Part shown: positions 12,337 through 24,258 of the stretch, piece after piece | Numbering within the stretch: position 1 is the stretch's first letter | How the letters are laid out: each line of letters begins with the position of its first letter | Source of the DNA: Craspedostauros australis | Taxonomy: Eukaryota > Bacillariophyta > Bacillariophyceae > Mastogloiales > Achnanthaceae | Direction: 5' to 3' | NCBI GenBank assembly: GCA_026770025.1 | Contig: JAMXDE010000004.1 | Location: forward strand, 1,798,001-1,862,000 | Length of the DNA: 64,000 nucleotides | Position numbers and translations under genes: made by a program | The notes under the pieces: generated by a model | Seen by the model: the letters and a program-made list of their open reading frames with translations, nothing else | What the model was told of the DNA's origin: nothing | The model's database searches: none

Positions 12337-13626
12337 ACCTTCCTATCGCTGCCGCTTTCGTTGCCCATCGCCTTGCCATTGCTGTCGCTTTCATTGCTTT
12401 CATCGGTGCTGTTGCCCATTGCCTTGCCATGCTTTCATTGCTTTTGTTGGTGCTGTCACCCATCGCCTTGCCATTGCTGTCGCTTTCATTGCCCATCGCC
12501 TTGCCGTCGCTTCCATCGCTTTCGCCGGCGCTGTCGCCCATCGCCTTGCCATCGCTGTCGCTTTCATCGCTTTCATTGCCCATCGCCTTGCTGTCGCTTT
12601 CATCGCTTTTGTTGGTGCTGTCGCCCATCGCCTTGCCATTGCTGTCGCTTTCATCGCTTTCATTGCCCATCGCCTTGTCATTGCTGTTGCTTTCATCGCT
12701 TTCGCCGGTGCTGTCGCCCATCGCCTTGCCATTGCTGTCGCTTTCATTGCCCATCGCCTTGCTGTCACTTTCATCGCTTTCGCCGGTGCTGTTGCCCATC
12801 GCCTTGCCATTGCTGTCGCTTTCATCGCTTTTGTTGGTGCTGTCGCCCATCGCCTTGCCATCGCCTTGCGCTTTCATTGCTTTCATTGCCCATCGCCTTG
12901 CTGTCGCTTTCATCGCTTTTGCCGGTGCTGTTGCCCATCGCCTTGCCATTGCTGTCGCTTTCATCGCTTTTGTTGGTGCTGTCGCCCATCGCCTTGCCAT
13001 TGCTGTCGCTTTCATCGCTTTCATTGCCCATCGCCTTGCCATTGCTGTTGCTTTCATTGCTTTCGCCGGTGCTGTCGCCCATCGCCTTGCCATTGCTTTC
13101 GCTTTCATTGCCCATCGCCTTGCTGTCGCTTTCATCGCTTTTGCCGGTGCTGTTGCCCATCGCCTTGCCGTGCTTTCATTGCTTTTGTTGGTGCTGTTGC
13201 CCATCGCCTTGCCATTGCTGTTGCTTTCATCACTTTCATCACTGCTGTCCTCCATCACCTTGCCATCGCTTTCATTGCCCATCACCTTGCCATTGCCGTC
13301 GCTTTCGTCGCTGCTGTTCTCCGTCGCCTTGCCGTCGCTTTCATCACTTCTGTCACTTCCATTGCCTTGCTGTGGCTATCTGTGTCACTGCTGTCCTCCA
13401 TCACCTTGCTGTTGCTTTCATCGCTTTCGTCGGTGCTGTCGCTCATCACCTTGCCATTGCTGTCGCTTTCGTTGCCCATCGTCTTGCTGCCGTTGCCGTC
13501 GCCCATCGCCTTGCCATTGCTTTCATTACCTTCGTCGCTGCCGTCGCCTTGCTGTTGCTTTCGTCGCCCATCGCCTCGCTGTGGCTATCTCTGTCGCTGT
13601 TGTCGTTGCCGTCGCGACCACTCCAT
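12337..13626. repeat. Large pyrimidine-biased minisatellite, core CCCATCGCCTTGCC
   Basis: About 1.3 kb of tandem units sharing the core CCCATCGCCTTGCC, joined by variants of TTGCTGTCGCTTTCATCGCT and GGTGCTG. Units differ in length (roughly 30-50 bp) and spacer, and drift toward the right end. Most units keep triplet phase, so long ORFs appear in all plus frames (hydrophobic Leu/Ala/Ile repeats) and on the minus strand (Ser/Asp/Asn/Lys repeats such as NGKAMGDS). No frame stays in phase across the whole array and none has a flanking domain, so I treat the ORFs as by-products. Confidence 0.85.
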
Positions 13627-13804
13627 TTGATGAAGCGGCGAATTGTGTGCAGATGGCACTGCCCCTCCTTGTCTGCGGGTCGAAAGCCGCTGGCGCTGCG
13701 TTTGGACTCAACTCACAGGGAGAAACGGGAATAATGACAATTACCATAGGTCGCAAAATAGCTGAAGTGAAACACGTATGCCACAACGACTTGGAGTGAC
13801 AAGC

Positions 13805-14605
13805 TGTTGGCAAGTTCCGGACCTCGGAAGCCTACGATCGTGGATAGTCATTCTGTTTGATATTTCATTACTTGAGCACTCCGATCCTCTTGATGTCTCT
13901 GTTCTCTTGCCCGATGCTCTTGGCGTATCTGTCTGTTTCGTAGATTGGGTCTCCGACTACGAGTCAGTGCACAAGATGCTCTCTCGCTGCTATTCGTATT
14001 CTCTCTCTCTCTCTCTCTCTCAATGTTGTGTGTTCATGCTACACAATACTCTGTGTTCAATGTGTACTCCATATTCGATACTTCGTTCATTCACTACTGG
14101 CTTGCCACTCCATGAGTGCTTGCCACTTGAACTCCTCCTCGTGTATCCACAATCTTGATGCCCTTTGGTCATCGAATCTTCACTTTCTGCTTCTGACATG
14201 GAGACAGATGTCGACGTGGTGACATGATGACATCCTGTCGACTTCAGCTGTCGTCTTCCTGTTCCTCCAGATGTCACGTTCCATCGATGATGTCGATGGC
14301 TTGATGAGGATATTGTCATTTGAGGTTTTGTTGGGAAGTACATCGAGGCTCGCTCGATACCATACGTTTCCATTGATGGATGGACGGACGATATTCTTGA
14401 TTCTCTCAGAAATCATTGATTGCAAATTTCCTCCAGAAATTCTCCTCATGTTTCTGTGTTCCATTTCCACTGTGGTTTTGCCAATTTACAGCATATTATC
14501 AACACGAATGTAGTTGTACCGTCCATACATGTATAAGAGAATAGCAGGTGAACGATGCACATATACACGTACATCTCGACATATACTCACATGTACATCT
14601 CGACA
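13805..14605 (-). repeat. 3' LTR of the copia element (subfamily 1)
   Basis: Ends TG...CA in element orientation. It differs at many positions from the 5' LTR at 20936 but resembles the partial LTR at 55571-56143, for example in the stretch reading GATTGGGTCTCC. It contains a CT microsatellite near 14005 and two copies of TACATCTCGACA at its element-5' end. Confidence 0.9.
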
Positions 14606-14613
14606 CCCTTCCT
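14606..14613 (-). other. Polypurine tract next to the 3' LTR
   Basis: On the minus strand the bases just before the LTR read AGGAAGGG, a typical plus-strand priming site for LTR retroelements. Its position supports the LTR boundary at 14605/14606. Confidence 0.7.
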
Positions 14614-14625
14614 GTGTGCATTCGG

Positions 14626-17600
14626 TCATTCGAATGTTCTTGATGTATCAAGGTACGACTTCTCGTGTTCACGTTGTAAGTCGGCCTTGATGTTCTTGGT
14701 GAATCCGTCGCTTGTGTTCTGCTCGGATTTAACGAAAATGATTTCGATGGTTTTGTTGATTACCATGTTCCTCACGTAGTGATGGCGCACGTCGATGTGC
14801 CGCGATCGTTGGGATGTTGATGGGTTCTTGGCGATGAAGATTGCTCCAATGTTGTCCATGCGGACCTTGATTGGCGTCTTCACTGGGACGCCCACACTTT
14901 CGAGTAGCTGCATGACGAAGAAGATTTCCTTTGCTGCTTCGGAAAGGGCAACGTATTCTGCTTCGGATGAGCTGAGTGTGACGGCCTTCTGTGTCTTGGA
15001 TCGCCAAAGGATTGGTACCTTGCACAGGTATAGGATGAACCCTCCTATGCTGATTCTTGTGTTCTTGTCTCCTGCATATTCGCTATCGCAGAAGAGCTCC
15101 ATGTCCCAGCCGTCGTCGTCTGGACGCGCTGGATGGATCTTCAATCCATAGTCCTTTGTATCGATCACATACTTGATGATCCAATTCATCTCCTTCATTG
15201 CGGCCTTGGTGGGCCCGATCAATACCTTGGAGAGTTCCCTCACAGGGTTCGCGATGTCTGGTCGCGAGTGCTTGATGAGGAAGAGTAGCATACCGACGCC
15301 TCGGCGGTATTCGGCATGTTCTTCCGGTCCAACCTTCTGTAGTCCGTTGTCTTTGGATGGTCGTACAATGATTTGACCCGGGGTTCCCGGTGTCCCATAG
15401 CGTTGCATCTTCTCAACCTTGGTTCCGAACTCTTCGATGAGATGTTGGATGAGATGTGGTTGACGCAATGTCGCTCTAGTCTTGTCATGGTTCAGTTCGA
15501 TGTTGCAGCTGAGGTAGTCTCCAAGTCCTCGCTCGATTGTTACCTTGAACTTGCTGCCTTGGATATCCTTCAGGAATGTCTCCAATGCCTTGGAGTCTCC
15601 ACAGCAGAAGCAATCGTCCACGTAGATGGCCACGATCATGCTTCCTTCATTCGTCTTTCTGTAGAACAGGCACGGGTCTGCTGCGCTCTGTTCGAAATTG
15701 ATATTCTTGAGGGTCGATACCAACATCTTGAACCATTGCCTGGCGCTCTGCACAAGTCCGTAGATTGGCTTGTGTAGGGTCAGGGCTTCGTCTGGTTGAT
15801 GATCCATCCTGTTGGGACAGTTCATGTAGATCTCCTCGTTGAGGTCTCCATGTAGGAATGCCGTTACAACATCGACGAGTGCGCAGTCCATCTTCTTGAT
15901 CAGCATGATCACCATCATGACCCGATAGGTCACGTCATGGATGACGGGTGAGTAGTGCTCTTGGAAGTCTACTCCTGCGATTTGTGAGTAGCCACATGCA
16001 ACGAACCGTGCTCGATGTGTGCCGTCACGCTTCAGCTTGAAGACCCATTTGCACTTGCAGCATCTGCGGCCGCGTGGGATGGCGTCTTGTTTGATCTTGC
16101 TGTACACCTTTTGTGTGTTCATGGAGTCGAACTCCTTCTTGATGGCTGCTCGATATCCCTTTCGATGGATGGGATCTGGATGATTGAAGGCTCCATCGAA
16201 TGTTGTTGGTTCGATGTGCTTCTCTGATTCTTTGTTCTCGTCCTGCATCGACAATCCGATGTCGATCATTGGTGCCTCGGTGATGATTGCGTTCATCCCA
16301 TATAGTCCAGTTGTGCTATGATGAGTGATCTCGATCTCTTCTTCTTCGTCTATGATTTCTTCGTCATCTGTAGTTTCGTTGTTGGACTCGTCGGTTATCT
16401 CATCGCTCAGTTCGTCACTATCGTCATTGGATGATGACTTGCTCTCATAGCCTTCCTCCTTTCGACCTCGTTCGTTGAAGTCTGCGAGCTCACACAGAGC
16501 TCTGGGAATACTCTTCCCTGTAGTTGGCTTAGGATTAGCTTCTCCCTTCCTGTCTCGTGCTTCATGACGTCGGATTCTCTCCTTTCTAGCTATGTCACGC
16601 TTGCTTGGTTTGTTGGGTGGAGGTCTGGATGGTACGTTATGTGTAGACTTCGCTGGTGTATTCGGAGGAGTGACGCCTGTGTCATCGTCGGCTTCGTCGC
16701 CGGATGGTATGATCTCGTCATCCTCATGATTGGATTCGCTCCAATTTTCCTCGTCGTTGTGGATTAGTTGGGTTACTGCTCCATCGTCCTCATCATCCTC
16801 ATCGTCGCTGTCCGATAGGATATAGTACCTGTTGCTGTCAGCAAAAGATACTCTCTTTGCTTCTGATGCTTGACGCATTGCCGTCCTTGGCATTGCTCCC
16901 TTCCGTCCGATGGTTGTAAAGCCGTCTGCGTCCGTTGTTCCTACTTCGTTGGATATGTTCGGTGCTGGTGCCCAGCCACGGAACTGTCCGTATGATTGGT
17001 TGAGTCACTTGATATCGCGTGAGCAGATCAGTGACTTGGTCGATGGTCTGTACATGTTGTAGACCCCTGATGCATGTTGGTGTGCACACCCAATGAATAC
17101 CATCTCTTCTCCTCTATTCTTGAGTTTGGCGGTAATCCCGCCATAGGTAGTCTTCACAACACCCACCTCTCCAAACGTGCGGAGTGCATCCGCATATGGT
17201 GGATCGCTGCCAAAGAATTGTCGATGTGGTGACTCCTTTTGATTCTTCGCTACGGTGATGTAGGCGATGGCAGTGGCAGTGTTCGCAGCAGCTGCCCACA
17301 GGCCATGCCTATATTCTTTGTCGAGCTGTGCTCCATTGAGCATGGAGCGGATCTTGGTATAGAGGTACGCGAACTTGCGTTCCACTCTGCCGTTCTGTTG
17401 CGGCGTGTTCGATGCCGTGAATTCGAATTTCACGTTGAGTCCTGCATCGATGAGAATATCCTGCGTGGATTTGTTCTCTCCGCTGTTGTCACCTCGGAAG
17501 ATGATCTGTTGGTCACCAGTCTGTGACTTGATCGTTTGGATGAATCGTTTGATGTACCCTGGTTGATCACTTTTGTTCTTGAGAAAGAAACTCCAGCAGT

Positions 17601-20600
17601 GATCCGTGCAGTCGTCCACGATCAGGGTCCAGTAGCGTTTATCTCCGAAGCTTATGTGTTTAGTGTAACTAATGTCAATGAAGAGCCGTTCGCCGCGGCG
17701 AGTTGCTCTCGGAATGGTTGCCTTCGGGATGTTCTTCACTCTCGCATTCGCGACCGCGCAGTCGCGACATACCGGCATCTCGCCGATAATCTTCCATCCG
17801 TATTGGGCGGCTGTCCGCTTCATGGTCTCGAGTGGCGCGTGGCCGAGCATTCGATGCAGATTCACCGAGCTGATCTCCTTGGATGGATTCTTGATGATGG
17901 CTGTGCAAGCCTTGTCGTCGTTCGTTGGCATGATGGGATGCATCTGCACTCCCGTGATGAATCCGTTGGATGTGGGGAAGACTCGGTCGAATACGATCTT
18001 CGTTCCAGATCCGTTGATGATGTCCATCAGAATGCCGTTGTTACCAAGCTGGTAACCGTTGTACAGAGCCTTGTTCGTAGAGAAAAGGTTCACTGCCATC
18101 TTGGGTGTGTACTTCACATCATCGAGCCGGATGATGTGGCCAGTGTTGTCTCGCTGCTTGACCTTCAAGCAAATGGATCCCATTTTGGGAGAGTCCAGCT
18201 TCGTGCTGTCTCCCACTTGGACGAATGACTTGATGTGCCGCACGTTGAAGAGAGCGGCGTCCGAATTGACGATGTGACACGAAGCTCCGCTGTCGGCAAG
18301 CCAGGTGTCCTTGTTGACCTTGTCTTTGTATCAAGTGCTCAGCTCGTGGAGCTGCTCCACGGCGGCTGTAGCCATCTCATCCATGAGGCCGTCTGCCTCT
18401 TCATCTTCATGCACTCCATCTTCGTTGTATGGATTGTGATTCTCATCAGCTTCGTCGTCGCTTGGTAGTTCTGCGTAGTCCGATGGAACCGTGCTGTTCT
18501 GATGGATTCTGGCCCCTGTTTCGTATGGCGCGACGTGTGGTCGCTCGCGCAGGAGCACCTGCATGCATCCTCCAAGCACATAGTGCAAATCCAATTCGGA
18601 GAGTTCCTCCTCTTCGTTTGCTTGCAGTAGTCGGTTGAGGATGGCTGCGTTTGCGAGGATCTCTTCAATTGATTTGAAGTTATCGGATAGGATGGTGCTT
18701 ACCATGTTCACCCAAATGTATCGCAGTGGTTCGTTCACGAACCCTGGGAACATTGGTAATGCAGCTGTTAGAACCGCATCGTAGATGAGCTGCTTCTGCA
18801 TTCGTTTTGCAGTGACCGTTGGTTCCGGGAAGGTCTGGAGTCGGTAGATGTCGTCGACTCTTCTGGGATTTGGTTCCGGTGGGAATTGGATTCGGATTGG
18901 ATAGACGACGTGTTCATACGGATTGAACGTATCGCTTGGACGGTCCTCAGCTTCGTCGCTGTCCTCTTCATCGAAGATGCCCGTTCTCTCGTTTCGCATT
19001 GCTGGGGGAGGCGGCGCCTCGGCGCGGTTCGCCCCGTCTCTGATGGTGTCGTCGTCGTCTCCATCTGCGCTGTCCTCGTCGGCGTCTTTGTCTGAGCCGT
19101 TCTCGTCGGCGTCCTCGTTGTCTTCGCTCATTGCCTCTTCGATGTCGCTATCGTTGGCCTCGCTGCCCATCTCAGCTCCGTCGCCGTATGGACCGATCAG
19201 GTCGTGCGCGTTGAAGCAGCATTTGTAGCTCACTTCGCGTCTTGGATCCACCTCGTGGATGATTGGCTCCTCACTGAGCCACTCAGGAACGATCTCATCG
19301 TCCTGTACTTCGTCGTCACTTCCGACGCATGCGAAGTTATCGAGGAAGGAGTCTTCGATGTAGTCGTCGGACAACAACATGCAGAGCGGCATGTCTTTCG
19401 CCGAGAGTACCATCTCGTGCCCGCTCTTGTCGTGTCCTTCCGTTGCCGCATTGGCTTGTTCGTTGTTCTTCTTCTTCTCGTTGAACTTCTTCTTTTGGCA
19501 CTCCGCCTCGCGATGTCCGAAGATGCCACAGTAGTTGCACTTCCCGTTGAAGCCGCTTCCCTTGTTGCGGTTGTTGTTGCGATTGTTGTTGCGCTTTCCG
19601 TTCATCTTGTTGTTGTTGTTTTTCTTGTTGTTCGATTTCTTGCGTTCTGGACAATCGGCGGATCTATGACCATACACGCCACAGTTGTGGCAAGTACCCT
19701 TGAAGTTACTGGTGCTCGTGAAGCCAGTGTCGTTGCTCTTCGTGTTGCTGTCTTGGAAGTCGTCGACGTACGCTTTGCCTCCTTTGTGAGTGGCGTATGC
19801 AGTGCAGAGTACTCCTCTGATCGTGTTGATGGTAATCAGTTCCGGATTGTACGTGAGTTGATGTTGGAAGTTCACGATGTGTGTACTGTACTCGTTGCTC
19901 ACCGTGCTGAGGATTTGCATGATCATTTCCTCGTCTGTGATCTCGTACTTGACATCGTGAAGACGCGAGCGTAGACCCTCGAGTCATGTGATGTAGATGT
20001 CTGGGTCCGAGTCTCTCTTCATCTTTTCGTTGTTGAATTGGCGCTTGAGTTTGATCTTTGTCGCCGCGTCGGATGGTCGAAACTTCTCCGCGAGAACGTT
20101 CCACGCTGCGTGTGCGTCTCCTTCGGGGTAGTCGTCAGAGATGCATTGGTTGATGTATTGGATGGCCTGCTTGCCTTTTCCTTTCTCTGCATCCATCATG
20201 AGGATCAGATCGCTGAAGCAATCACATCCCAGCTCGTAGATCTCTTCCATCGCTTCCTTGGCTTCACCGGCGGCTGCCGCGATCTCGTTCACTGTTGGCA
20301 CCTTGGTCTTGCCCAACATCACGTCTCTCGTCTTCTGTGCACAAGCGTATGCCTTCGCTTGGGACTCCCATGCGCTATAGTCTTCCTGTTCACCGTTGAA
20401 CATCGGCGCCTTGATGCGTCGCTTGTTCATGTTGGCTGATGTCGCCATGTTGATTCGTTGTTGCGTTGTTGGTGCGCTCGCGCCCTTGATTTCCGTTTGT
20501 TTCTGTGTTGTCACTTTTTCGGTTTTCGCCTGTTGTTGCGCGGAGATTGTTTTCGTCACAAATTCTCCTCCTGGTGGTGTCTCACTTTTCCCACTTCGTT

Positions 20601-20853
20601 TGGCTGTGCGAATGCTCTTCGTCACACCAGTCTCCTCTTGCTTGATCGCCTTGAGAATCCTCTCCTTCTCGCGATGTTGCCTTGCAGACTGTTCCTCTTC
20701 GGTCTCGTCGATGGCGCTTGCGTCTTCGCCTGATAGGACAGTAGCCGCTGCTACTTCCTTCTCTTCTCATGGTGGAGTCTCACTCGCACCTTCTTCTTGC
20801 TTGATAGTCGGGTTGGACAGAGGGATGTCTCTCAATTCCTCTTCCTCGCTCAT
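14626..20853 (-). pseudogene. Copia gag-pol polyprotein, one frame with four internal TGA codons
   Basis: From ATG 20853 the same frame runs about 2075 codons with no TAA, TAG or frameshift. It is broken by TGA at 20767-20769, 19984-19986, 18331-18333 and 17005-17007, and ends with TGA at 14626-14628. Gag (about 20450-19800) has a UBN2-like region, then two CCHC knuckles CHNCGVYGHRSADC and CNYCGIFGHREAEC. An acidic stretch and an uncharacterised helical region of nearly 390 codons follow before the protease DSGAS (about 18290). Integrase has H-H-C-C (HRMLGH...CRDC) and a D-D-E core (RLFIDISYT, IFRGDNSG, NGRVERKF). RT has YVDD, and RNase H has FCDSEYAG, SSSEAEY and MDN. The TGA at 17005 stands where related polyproteins usually have Trp (RDIK-W-LN). 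It could be a decayed element, or one whose UGA codons are read through; I cannot tell which. Confidence 0.88.
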
Positions 20854-20935
20854 TCAGCCTGCTGCTCTTGAATGATGTTCGTCTTCCTCGCACGATCCGA
20901 TCCACAGGCTCGCCCTGATCTATCGTTTATAAACG

Positions 20936-21729
20936 TGTTGGCAAGTTCCGCTCACGGTAACCTACGATCGTGGAAGATGGTGTTGGTTGATAGTCGTCTG
21001 TTTGCTATTTCATTAGTTGGCTACTCCGATCCTCTCGGTATACGCCGTTCTCTTGCCCGATGCTCTTGGTGCTTCAATCTGTTTTGTAGATTCAGTCTCC
21101 GACTATGAGTCGGTACGCGAGATGCTCTCTCGCTCCTCTCTGTATTCTCTCTCTCTCTCAACATCGTGTGCTCGTCGCGCACGATATTCCGTGTTCGATA
21201 CGTACTCCATATTTGACACTCCGTTCATTCAGTACTGGCTCCTACTCCGTGAGTACTCGCCATTTGAAGTTCACCTTCTGTATCCATGATGCTGATGTCC
21301 TTCGGTCATCGGATCTTCGCCTCCTGCTCTGACTTGGAGACAGATGTCGACGTGGTGACATGATGACATCCTGTCGACGTCAGTAGGCGTCCTTCTGCTC
21401 TCCAGATGTCACGTTCCATTGGTGATGCAGGAGTCTGTCAGATGATATCGTCATCTGAGGTTTAGTTGGGAAGTACCTCGAGATTCTCTTGGTACCATTG
21501 ATGGATGGACGGACGATCTTCCAATTCTCTCAGAAATCGTTATTTGCAAATTTCCTCCAGAAATCTTGCCCCTTTTCGTGTGTTCCGTTTCCCCTGTAAT
21601 TCTGACGAATCACAGTATACTATCGACACGAATGTAGTTATACCGTCCAAGTGCGTATGAGAGAATAACGGGTGAACGATGCACATATATACGTACATCT
21701 TGACATATACTCACATGTACATCTCGACA
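20936..21729 (-). repeat. 5' LTR of the copia element (subfamily 2)
   Basis: A 794-bp copy with the same termini as 13805-14605 but much closer in sequence to the solo LTRs at 31753-32547 and 39593-40387, for example in GCTCACGGTAACC at one end. It carries a CT run near 21150. Confidence 0.9.
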
Positions 21730-22197
21730 AGGTGAGGGGTGGAGAGATAATCGAAAGGATGGGATGGATCAATGATGGAAGAATGTGGCGTGTTGTTGAT
21801 TTGGCAAGAAGATGTACAGTGGGGTGGGGTATGGATGAATTGGCTGTTGTAGGTGGGTGTGGATCAGAGGAAAGCATAAACATAGAGTGGTGCGGATGAT
21901 GCGGATGATGCGGAGGAAGCATGTGATGCAATGTAATCCCATGACATGGATGTGTTGCGGTGGTTCTCCTTGATGTCGTGATTTGAAATGGATTACAAAT
22001 GAGATAGCCCAGCGACAAGCATGGAGCAATGAAGACAACAAGAACAATCAAACAACGCAGAATAAAGTACCATGATTGGCTAATGTTCGGTTAACGCATG
22101 GAGCTGCTAGTTTGCCGGAACTGTGCAAGCTTAGAACATATCAGCTTGGAGCGCACGAACTTAAATCTGTTCGGCTTGCGCCAAGGGAGAAGCTCTG

Positions 22198-22290
22198 ATG
22201 CCACCCCTCGAAAGGTGTGGCTATCGGGTTGTGGCTCCCTTGCAGGCTTGCTTGTGAAGGGCTGAGCGGAGTGCGAGAGTCCTCTATCGC
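22198..22290 (+). repeat. Dispersed repeat, copy 1
   Basis: This segment aligns with 43721-43797 through GCCACCCCT-GAAA, CTATC-GGTT, CTCCCT and GGCTGAG-GGA, with a short length difference. The left part can fold as GCCAC...GTGGC. It may be a non-autonomous element or a shared structured RNA segment. Confidence 0.55.
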
Positions 22291-22635
22291 AACAACGAGA
22301 AATCAACCAAGCTTTTTTTAAAATGGACACACAGTTACATGGCTCCGTTGATGAAAGAGGAAACATAACCAGGACACACAAGTTCCAGAACACAATTAGA
22401 GATCCCCCCAACACCCATAAGTGACGCAACTGAAAGCAGATGTTGTAGAACTTTATATATATTATTATATTATAGAATAATATTCTGGAATACTATTGAA
22501 CAGATTGGCGTGTGGATGTGCAGATGGCAAAAAAGAACGGAGCAGATGGCACCAGCCACAACGCGATGAATTGTCGCGACACTCATAATTTGTGTCGTGG
22601 ATACGTGTTCCAACCAGTCAAACACCAAAATTAAA

Positions 22636-22746
22636 TGTCCTCAGGAGGACAGATAAGTTTTCTGTCTTCCTGAGAACAGTTACGATGCATGTCAAAAATA
22701 AATGTCCTCAGGAGGACAGATAGCACTAAATGTCCTCCTGAGGACC
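22636..22746. repeat. Cluster of short hairpins TGTCCTCAGGAGGACA
   Basis: The hairpin TGTCCTCAGGAGGACA occurs at 22636-22651 and 22703-22718. Its inverted form TGTCCTCCTGAGGACC is at 22731-22746, and a degenerate member at about 22662-22679. Each is preceded by AAA and the first two are followed by GATA. Function unknown. Confidence 0.75.
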
Positions 22747-22762
22747 GAAACTTTCCTTACGG

Positions 22763-22787
22763 ATATACTCACATGTACATCTCGACA
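22763..22787 (-). repeat. Terminal 25 bp of the copia LTR, isolated
   Basis: The 25 bases are identical to the outer end of the LTRs, including the terminal CTCGACA, but no LTR sequence continues inward. It is probably a remnant or a microhomology capture. Confidence 0.6.
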
Positions 22788-24156
22788 GTGTCGAGCTGTG
22801 TGACATCATTTCTTCATCCTACCAAGACTACTAACTAACTCATAATAACACAAACAGAGATTAGCACAAAAGCATGACTCTACTCATTGTTACAGTAACA
22901 CAACTTCTAACAAGGTCACTCCTCTCGAACTGCATTGCACGGTTATCCCAAAACCGGCAGCTCACGAGGCCTTTCCTACTGAATTGTGTCACCAACAGAG
23001 CACAAATCCTAACTAGATGTGCAAATTCATGGTGGATGGGACTGACTTTTGTTTTCTTGAACCTCATCCTTTTCAAAGAAATGGTACAGTCTCAAATACA
23101 AGGGAACTGATCTGCAGTACGAGATGGCAATTTGCATCCAAGCTGGTGACATCGTTTGGTGCCATGGTCTGTTACCTTGTGGTCAGTGGCCGGACCAACA
23201 GATCTTCGACTGCTTGATGGTGGGAAACTTGCTGCTGATGAAATGGTGCATGCTGATCGAGGACACAGCAGTCCCTTGGTATGCAAGTCAAAGGACTATG
23301 ATACCAATGCTGACAGGGATGGCAAGACTCATGTAAGAGCAAGACATGAAACCATTTACGTCTCTTCAAGAGATGGAAGATCTTACATGACTCATTTCAA
23401 CATAATATGCAACTGCGCAAGACAGTATTGAAGGCAGTTGCCATAGCTGTCTGTTGATCAGGGCTTCTTCCAGCCTTGCCAAGTCAGGTAATAGAGAAAG
23501 AGACAGACTAAGTGATTAGAGCAGAGCAGAGAAATTGGTTGTATGCGTGTGAACAAAGTGTTGTACAGAAGACCCGTGTTGCCTGTCATTGGAACGATTT
23601 TGGGTTTGCACAGTTGTCAATTCGAATGAATCCCATTGGGTCTTCGTTCTTAGACCAAAGGCAAAATATATATTACCATAGCTCCCAGTTTTGCGTTGGA
23701 CAAGCAATTCACGCAGAGTTGCACGGTACGTTTCTCGTCGTGAATTCCTGTGGTGATGATTCCTCCGCCAGATTTCGGAATCGTCCTGTGACAACTCTCA
23801 ATTCCTACTTCCGACGAAGAACAAGGAATCACCAACATGTCACGATCATCGACTGGATGGACTCGTTTTTGAACCAATCATAGCGCGCGACGTGGACAAT
23901 GCGAATCGAAAGCGGGCTTCGACAGATGTCAACATCACAAGTGTCGCGCGCGTGCGCGGAGCGCAAAAATTCTTGCGCGGTCAAACGTTGCCCAGGCAGA
24001 GTGACAAATTTGAGTGTGCGAGATGCGTGTTGCCCCCAACGATGAATTCAGTAGTGGATGCTGGTTGTGCTTTCAATCACTTCCATGGAACGATCTCCGA
24101 TCATGACAATTGGCAGTTGCAACACAGATTCTTCAGGAGCTGCTTTTGTGGTTAGA

Positions 24157-24258
24157 TTGTTGTTGTCGCTATTGTCGTTGTTGTCATTGTTGCCATTGTT
24201 GTTGTCATTGTTGCCATTGTTGTTGTCATTGCTGTTGTCATTGTTGTTGTTGTTAGCA
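24157..24258. repeat. TTG/CAT-type trinucleotide microsatellite
   Basis: Imperfect runs of TTG, GTC and CATTG triplets on the plus strand read as Asn/Asp/Met/Thr repeats on the minus strand. No coding context is evident. Confidence 0.8.

Larger units (their letters stand above)
13805..21729 (-). mobile_element. Ty1/copia LTR retrotransposon
   Basis: A 7.9-kb element in minus orientation with LTRs of 801 bp (13805-14605) and 794 bp (20936-21729), both reading TGTCGAG...CCAACA in element sense. The internal region holds one gag-pol frame ordered gag, CCHC knuckles, protease, integrase, RT, RNase H, which is the copia order. A polypurine tract abuts the 3' LTR. I see no convincing tRNA primer site after the 5' LTR. 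The flanks (GACAAGC on the left, AGGTGAG on the right) give no target duplication and the LTRs are clearly divergent, so the element is old or a recombination product. Confidence 0.92.

Noticed and set aside
12251-13799. Long ORFs across the minisatellite on both strands
   Set aside because: They arise from triplet-length repeat units, change frame along the array and have no adjoining domain.
22781-22796. Head-to-head LTR junction (CTCGACA-G-TGTCGAG)
   Set aside because: The right half matches an LTR end for only seven bases before diverging, so chance is the better explanation.
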